This document shows, piece by piece, positions 4,873-9,677 of a stretch of DNA of 9,677 bases. Source of the stretch: Bacteroidota bacterium (GTDB lineage: Bacteria; Bacteroidota; Bacteroidia; 2-12-FULL-35-15); NCBI GenBank assembly GCA_026391935.1, contig JAPLDC010000004.1, forward strand, positions 1 through 9,677, given 5' to 3'. Each line of letters opens with the position of its first letter. Position 1 is the stretch's first letter. The position numbers and the translations under genes are program-made. Under the pieces are notes generated by a model. That model made no database searches. It had not been told where the DNA came from and saw only the letters and a program-made list of their open reading frames with translations.

Positions 4873-7800
4873 TTGGCTCAGACTAAAAAAACACAGAGAA
4901 TAAGTTTCGCATCTATTAAAAGTCAAATTGATTACCCTGACTTTTTAGATATTCAACTTCAATCGTTCCAGGATTTCTTTCAGTTGGAAACAACTTCAGA
5001 AAATCGTCAGAACGAGGGATTATTTAAAGTTTTCGCAGAGAACTTTCCAATATCCGATGCACGTAATAATTTCGTGCTTGAATTCCTAGATTATTTTGTT
5101 GATCCTCCTCGTTACTCTCTGGAAGAGTGTATTGAGCGTGGTTTAACTTACAGCGTTCCGCTTAAAGCGAAATTACGCTTGTATTGTACAGATCCTGAAC
5201 ATGAAGATTTTGAAACAATCGTTCAGGACGTATACTTAGGTACTATTCCATACATGACTCCAAAAGGTACATTCGTTATCAATGGAGCTGAGCGTGTTAT
5301 TGTATCTCAGTTACACCGTTCACCGGGTGTGTTCTTCGGCCAAAGCCGTCACGCTAATGGTACTAAACTTTATTCAGCAAGAGTTATTCCTTTTAAAGGA
5401 TCTTGGATAGAGTTTTCTACCGATATAAATAACGTGATGTATGCATACATAGATCGTAAGAAAAAATTACCTGTAACGACATTATTAAGAGCTATCGGAT
5501 TTGAAAGCGATAAACAGATCCTCGAAATATTTGGACTTGCTGATGAAGTAAAAGTTAGTAAAGTTGCCCTAAAAGCTTCAATCGGACGAAAATTAGCTGC
5601 ACGTGTTTTAAAAACATGGATAGAAGATTTCGTTGATGAAGATACCGGTGAAGTTGTTTCTATTGAACGTAACGAGGTTATTATTGACCGCGAAACGATC
5701 CTGGATAACAATCACATCGATATGATCGTTGATGCAAACGTAAAATCGGTAATCCTTCACAAATTAGATGTGAATGCAGGTGATTACGCCATCATCTATA
5801 ATACATTACAAAAAGATACTTCCAACTCAGAAAAAGAGGCTGTGGAGCATATCTACCGTCAATTACGTAACGCTGAGCCACCTGATGAAGAAACGGCTCG
5901 CGGTATCATCGATAAATTATTTTTCTCTGACAAACGTTATGATCTTGGTGAAGTAGGCCGTTACAGAATCAACAAAAAGTTGAATTTGAATACACCTTTC
6001 ACAACTAAAACTTTAACGAAAGAGGATATCATCTGTATCATCAAATATTTGATTGAACTTATCAATTCAAAAACTGATGTGGATGATATTGACCACTTAA
6101 GTAACCGACGTGTGCGTACAGTTGGAGAACAATTGTATTCTCAATTCGGTGTTGGTCTTGCGCGTATGGCTCGTACTATTCGTGAACGTATGAACGTTCG
6201 TGATAATGAGGTGTTCACGCCTACAGATTTGATCAATGCGAAAACATTATCTTCTGTTATCAATTCGTTCTTCGGAACAAATCAGTTATCTCAATTTATG
6301 GATCAAACAAACCCTCTTGCAGAAATCACGCACAAGCGTAGACTTTCGGCACTTGGGCCAGGAGGTTTGTCACGTGAGCGTGCTGGTTTCGAGGTTCGTG
6401 ACGTTCACTATACGCACTACGGTCGTTTGTGTACTATTGAAACTCCAGAGGGACCAAACATTGGTTTGATTTCTTCTTTATGTGTATTTGCAAAAATTAA
6501 TAAGTTAGGATTTATCGAAACACCATATATGACCGTTACTAACGGTAAAGTGGATATGGAAAAATCTGTTACTTATTTAAGTGCAGAAGAAGAAGGACAA
6601 AAAATTATTGCTCAGGCAAATTCTCCGATCGATGCGAAAGGGAAATTTATTGAGACAAAAATAAAAGCACGCTACGAAGGTGACTTCCCTGTTGTTGAAC
6701 CTGAAAAGATCAACTTGATGGACGTTGCTCCAAATCAAATTGCTTCTATTGCTGCATCATTGATTCCTTTCTTGGAGCATGATGATGCCAATCGTGCATT
6801 GATGGGATCTAACATGCAACGTCAGGCTGTACCTTTGTTACGTCCTGAAGCTCCGATTGTAGGAACAGGTCTTGAGCCATTAGTTGCACGTGATTCTCGT
6901 GTATTAGTGAATGCTGAAGGTGACGGTGTTGTTGAATATGTAGATGCTACTGAAATTGTGATACGTTACAATCGTACAGATGATGATCGTTTGATCAGCT
7001 TCGATGATGATTTGAAACGTTATCAATTAACGAAGTTCCGCAAAACCAACCAAAGTACTTGTATCAACTTGAAACCGATCGTTACGAAAGGTGAAAAAGT
7101 TACGAAAGGACAAGTATTGTGTGATGGATATGCTACACAAAATGGTGAATTAGCTTTAGGTCGTAACATGAAAGTGGCGTTCATGCCATGGAAAGGTTAC
7201 AACTTTGAGGATGCGATCGTTATCTCTGAGCGCGTTGCTCGTGAAGATATCTTTACGTCTGTTCACATTGATGAGTATGCATTGGAAGTACGTGATACAA
7301 AACGTGGTTTAGAAGAATTAACTTCTGATATTCCTAACGTTTCTGAAGAGGCTACAAAAGACCTTGATGAAAACGGATTGATCCGTATCGGTGCTGAAGT
7401 TAAAGAAGGTGATATTTTGATTGGTAAGATCACTCCGAAAGGAGAAACAGATCCATCACCGGAAGAAAAACTTTTGCGTGCTATCTTTGGTGACAAAGCT
7501 GGTGATGTAAAAGATGCATCTCTTAAAGCGCCTCCATCATTGCGTGGTGTTGTTATCGATAAAAAATTGTTCTCAAGAGCAATTAAAGATAAAAAATCGA
7601 AAGCAGAAGAAAAACCATTACTTGATAAGATCGATAAAGAACATAGTGCTGATGTTGCAGCATTAAAATCAAGACTTATTGATAAACTTTTCACTTTAGT
7701 AAATGGTAAAACCTCTCAAGGTGTTATTAATATTCTGAAAGAAGAAGTAGTGCCAAAAGGAACTAAATTCACTCAAAAGAGTTTAGAGAAAATTGATTTT

Positions 7801-8682
7801 TCTACTGTTAATACTAGTAAATTGACTACTGATAAAGATGTGAATGACAAGATTAAAATGTTACTTCACAACTATAGCATTAAGTTCAATGATCTATTAG
7901 GGGCATTTAAACGTAAAAAGTTTGCTGTTACGATTGGTGACGAATTACCTGCTGGTATTGTACAACTTGCGAAAGTGTACATTGCTAAAAAACGTAAGTT
8001 GAAAGTGGGTGATAAGATGGCTGGTCGTCACGGTAATAAAGGTATCGTTGCACGTATTGTACGTGATGAAGATATGCCGTTCCTTGATGATGGAACTCCG
8101 GTAGATATCGTATTGAATCCACTTGGTGTACCTTCCCGTATGAACTTGGGTCAGATCTATGAAACTGTTCTTGCTTGGGCCGGACAAAAATTAGGAGAGA
8201 AATTCTTTACTCCGATCTTTGATGGTGCAACTACAGATCAGTTGAATGAATGGACCGACAAAGCTGGTTTACCTCGTTTTGGACGTACGTTCCTTACTGA
8301 TGGTGGAACAGGTGAGAAGTTTGATCAACCCGCAACTGTAGGTATTATCTACATGTTGAAACTTGGTCACATGGTGGACGATAAGATGCACTCCCGTTCT
8401 ATCGGACCATACTCTCTTATTACGCAACAACCATTGGGCGGTAAAGCTCAATTCGGAGGTCAGCGTTTTGGTGAGATGGAGGTTTGGGCACTTGAAGCTT
8501 TTGGCGCTGCCTACATTCTTCAGGAGATCCTTACAATCAAATCTGATGACGTTGTAGGTCGTGCAAAAGCTTATGAAGCTATTGTTAAAGGTGAAAATAT
8601 GCCAACTCCGGGTATCCCTGAATCATTCAATGTATTGTTGCATGAATTAAGAGGATTAGGATTGAATATTTCACTTGACTAA
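4873..8682 (+). CDS. rpoB: DNA-directed RNA polymerase subunit beta
   Basis: RpoB forms one side of the RNA polymerase active-site cleft. The 1269-residue length is usual for Bacteroidota. The start is TTG: an in-frame stop lies at 4858-4860 and no ATG occurs near the conserved N-terminus AQTKKTQRISFASIKSQIDY. The rifampicin pocket is seen at QLSQFMDQTNPL and ITHKRRLSALGPGG, with Asp477, His487 and Ser492 (E. coli 516, 526, 531), all the sensitive-type residues. The active-site region has NFED (777-780) and GDKMAGRHGNKG, with Lys1048 and Lys1056. The C-terminus (QPLGGKAQFGGQRFGEMEVW onward, ending LGLNISLD) binds RpoC. Unlike its neighbours, its start is not preceded by an A-rich run, so initiation may be weaker. 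rpoC follows after 91 bases. Confidence 0.98.
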   Translation: MAQTKKTQRISFASIKSQIDYPDFLDIQLQSFQDFFQLETTSENRQNEGLFKVFAENFPISDARNNFVLEFLDYFVDPPRYSLEECIERGLTYSVPLKAKLRLYCTDPEHEDFETIVQDVYLGTIPYMTPKGTFVINGAERVIVSQLHRSPGVFFGQSRHANGTKLYSARVIPFKGSWIEFSTDINNVMYAYIDRKKKLPVTTLLRAIGFESDKQILEIFGLADEVKVSKVALKASIGRKLAARVLKTWIEDFVDEDTGEVVSIERNEVIIDRETILDNNHIDMIVDANVKSVILHKLDVNAGDYAIIYNTLQKDTSNSEKEAVEHIYRQLRNAEPPDEETARGIIDKLFFSDKRYDLGEVGRYRINKKLNLNTPFTTKTLTKEDIICIIKYLIELINSKTDVDDIDHLSNRRVRTVGEQLYSQFGVGLARMARTIRERMNVRDNEVFTPTDLINAKTLSSVINSFFGTNQLSQFMDQTNPLAEITHKRRLSALGPGGLSRERAGFEVRDVHYTHYGRLCTIETPEGPNIGLISSLCVFAKINKLGFIETPYMTVTNGKVDMEKSVTYLSAEEEGQKIIAQANSPIDAKGKFIETKIKARYEGDFPVVEPEKINLMDVAPNQIASIAASLIPFLEHDDANRALMGSNMQRQAVPLLRPEAPIVGTGLEPLVARDSRVLVNAEGDGVVEYVDATEIVIRYNRTDDDRLISFDDDLKRYQLTKFRKTNQSTCINLKPIVTKGEKVTKGQVLCDGYATQNGELALGRNMKVAFMPWKGYNFEDAIVISERVAREDIFTSVHIDEYALEVRDTKRGLEELTSDIPNVSEEATKDLDENGLIRIGAEVKEGDILIGKITPKGETDPSPEEKLLRAIFGDKAGDVKDASLKAPPSLRGVVIDKKLFSRAIKDKKSKAEEKPLLDKIDKEHSADVAALKSRLIDKLFTLVNGKTSQGVINILKEEVVPKGTKFTQKSLEKIDFSTVNTSKLTTDKDVNDKIKMLLHNYSIKFNDLLGAFKRKKFAVTIGDELPAGIVQLAKVYIAKKRKLKVGDKMAGRHGNKGIVARIVRDEDMPFLDDGTPVDIVLNPLGVPSRMNLGQIYETVLAWAGQKLGEKFFTPIFDGATTDQLNEWTDKAGLPRFGRTFLTDGGTGEKFDQPATVGIIYMLKLGHMVDDKMHSRSIGPYSLITQQPLGGKAQFGGQRFGEMEVWALEAFGAAYILQEILTIKSDDVVGRAKAYEAIVKGENMPTPGIPESFNVLLHELRGLGLNISLD

Positions 8683-8697
8683 TAAAGAAGTTTAGAA

Positions 8698-8730
8698 TGG
8701 TGTTTCTGAGATCCTATTTCAGAAACACCA
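8698..8730 (+). other. Perfect 12-bp hairpin between rpoB and rpoC
   Basis: TGGTGTTTCTGA (8698-8709) pairs perfectly with TCAGAAACACCA (8719-8730). Two more pairs (G8710-T8718 wobble, A8711-T8717) can extend it inward, leaving a 5-base loop. No T-run follows, so it is not a standard terminator. It begins 16 bases after the rpoB stop and ends 43 bases before the rpoC ATG. A role in mRNA processing or stability is likely but not shown. Confidence 0.6.
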
Positions 8731-8732
8731 AA

Positions 8733-8763
8733 CTTTAAACAAAAAAACTTTGAACCTTTAAAC
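8733..8763 (+). repeat. CTTTAAAC-type repeats before rpoC
   Basis: There are three units: CTTTAAAC at 8733-8740, CTTTGAAC at 8748-8755 and CTTTAAAC at 8756-8763. The last ends 10 bases before the rpoC ATG, separated by A-rich sequence. This matches the 9- and 11-base spacing seen before secE and rplK. Confidence 0.6.
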
Positions 8764-8773
8764 AAATAAAAAA

Positions 8774-9677
8774 ATGGCTTTCAAAAGAGATATCAAATTA
8801 AAAAGTAACTTCTCGAAGATCACTATTAGCCTTGCATCACCGGAAGCAATTCTGGAACGTTCAAGCGGTGAAGTAGTAAAACCGGAAACCATCAATTACA
8901 GAACTTACAAACCAGAAATGGGCGGATTGTTTTGTGAAAGAATTTTCGGACCTGTTAAGGATTGGGAATGTGCTTGTGGAAAATATAAACGCATCCGTTA
9001 CAAAGGAATTGTTTGTGACCGTTGCGGTGTTGAAGTAACAGAAAAGAAAGTGCGTAGAGAACGTATGGGACACATCAATTTAGTTGTGCCTGTTGCTCAT
9101 ATCTGGTACTTTAAATCATTGCCAAATAAAATTGGTTATCTGTTAGGTCTTCCAACTAAAAAGTTGGACATGATCATTTATTATGAGCGTTATGTTGTAG
9201 TAAATGCAGGTGTTAAAGCTGTTGATGGAATTAATTATTTAGATTTCTTATCTGAAGAAGAGTATTTGAATATTCTTGATACACTTCCTAAAGAGAATCA
9301 ATATTTAGATGATACTGATCCGAATAAATTCATCGCTAAGATGGGTGCTGAGGCATTGCAATCATTGCTAAGCCGTGTTGATCTTGATGGATTATCTTTC
9401 GATCTACGTTTAAAAGCAAATACAGAAACGTCACAACAACGTAAGAACGAAGCGTTGAAGCGTTTGCAAGTTGTTGAGAGCTTCCGTCATGCAAATCAAA
9501 ATGTAGAAAATCGTCCTGAGTGGATGATCGTAAAGATCGTTCCAGTTATTCCACCGGAATTGCGTCCATTGGTTCCATTGGATGGTGGCCGTTTTGCTAC
9601 TTCTGATTTAAATGATCTTTACAGACGTGTTATTATCCGTAACAACCGTTTGAAAAGATTGATCGAGATCAAAGCTC
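8774..9677 (+). CDS. rpoC: DNA-directed RNA polymerase subunit beta', N-terminal part
   Basis: RpoC carries the catalytic magnesium of RNA polymerase. The frame is open from the ATG at 8774 to the window end (301 codons), so the gene is cut by the window and not broken. The N-terminus MAFKRDIKLKSNFSKITISL is of Bacteroidota type. The N-terminal zinc site is complete: Cys66, Cys68, Cys81 and Cys84 within ECACGKYKRIRYKGIVCDRC. The conserved clamp and lid-proximal block follows (WMIVKIVPVIPPELRPLVPL, from 250, then DGGRFATSDLNDLYRRVIIR). The catalytic NADFDGD motif lies beyond the window. It is co-transcribed with rpoB across a short spacer with a strong hairpin. Confidence 0.98.
   Translation, partial: MAFKRDIKLKSNFSKITISLASPEAILERSSGEVVKPETINYRTYKPEMGGLFCERIFGPVKDWECACGKYKRIRYKGIVCDRCGVEVTEKKVRRERMGHINLVVPVAHIWYFKSLPNKIGYLLGLPTKKLDMIIYYERYVVVNAGVKAVDGINYLDFLSEEEYLNILDTLPKENQYLDDTDPNKFIAKMGAEALQSLLSRVDLDGLSFDLRLKANTETSQQRKNEALKRLQVVESFRHANQNVENRPEWMIVKIVPVIPPELRPLVPLDGGRFATSDLNDLYRRVIIRNNRLKRLIEIKA

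Noticed and set aside
6286..6360. Possible rifampicin-resistance changes in RpoB
   Set aside because: Asp477, His487 and Ser492 are the common sensitive-type residues; no resistance substitution is visible.

Overview
The window is a housekeeping ribosomal-protein and RNA-polymerase locus from a member of the Bacteroidota, with every gene on the + strand. The gene order is tRNA-Thr(GGU) - tuf - tRNA-Trp(CCA) - secE - nusG - rplK - rplA - rplJ - rplL - rpoB - rpoC (cut by the window end). Three things support the phylum: this order with the two tRNAs flanking tuf, the EF-Tu, RpoB and RpoC N-terminal sequences, and AT-rich spacers with A-rich start contexts and no Shine-Dalgarno core. I cannot place it below phylum level.

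Layout. Bases 1-226 hold a hairpin that probably ends an upstream transcript, tRNA-Thr, and a short AT-rich leader to tuf. Bases 227-1296 are tuf, which is broken: the first 285 codons and the last 70 codons are well conserved, but about 39-40 codons at the domain 2/3 border are missing and the two parts are out of frame. Bases 1297-1555 hold two hairpins and tRNA-Trp. Bases 1556-2335 are secE-nusG, 2518-4712 are the L11-L1-L10-L12 genes, and 4873 to the end are rpoB and the first 301 codons of rpoC. No gene-free gap exceeds 300 bases.

The genes serve one purpose: making the translation and transcription machinery in balance. EF-Tu, two tRNAs and the ribosomal stalk/L1 proteins act in elongation. 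NusG links RNA polymerase to the ribosome, SecE is part of the protein-export channel, and RpoB/RpoC form the polymerase core. The spacers hold likely post-transcriptional controls: two related small hairpins before rplK and rplJ, strong hairpins between rplL/rpoB and rpoB/rpoC, and a CTTTAAAC motif 9-11 nt before three start codons. rpoB starts with TTG.

I see no mobile element, CRISPR array, defence system or other accessory module. The observations most worth following are the internal tuf deletion (real pseudogene or assembly artefact), the paired rplK/rplJ leader hairpins, and the spaced CTTTAAAC motif.
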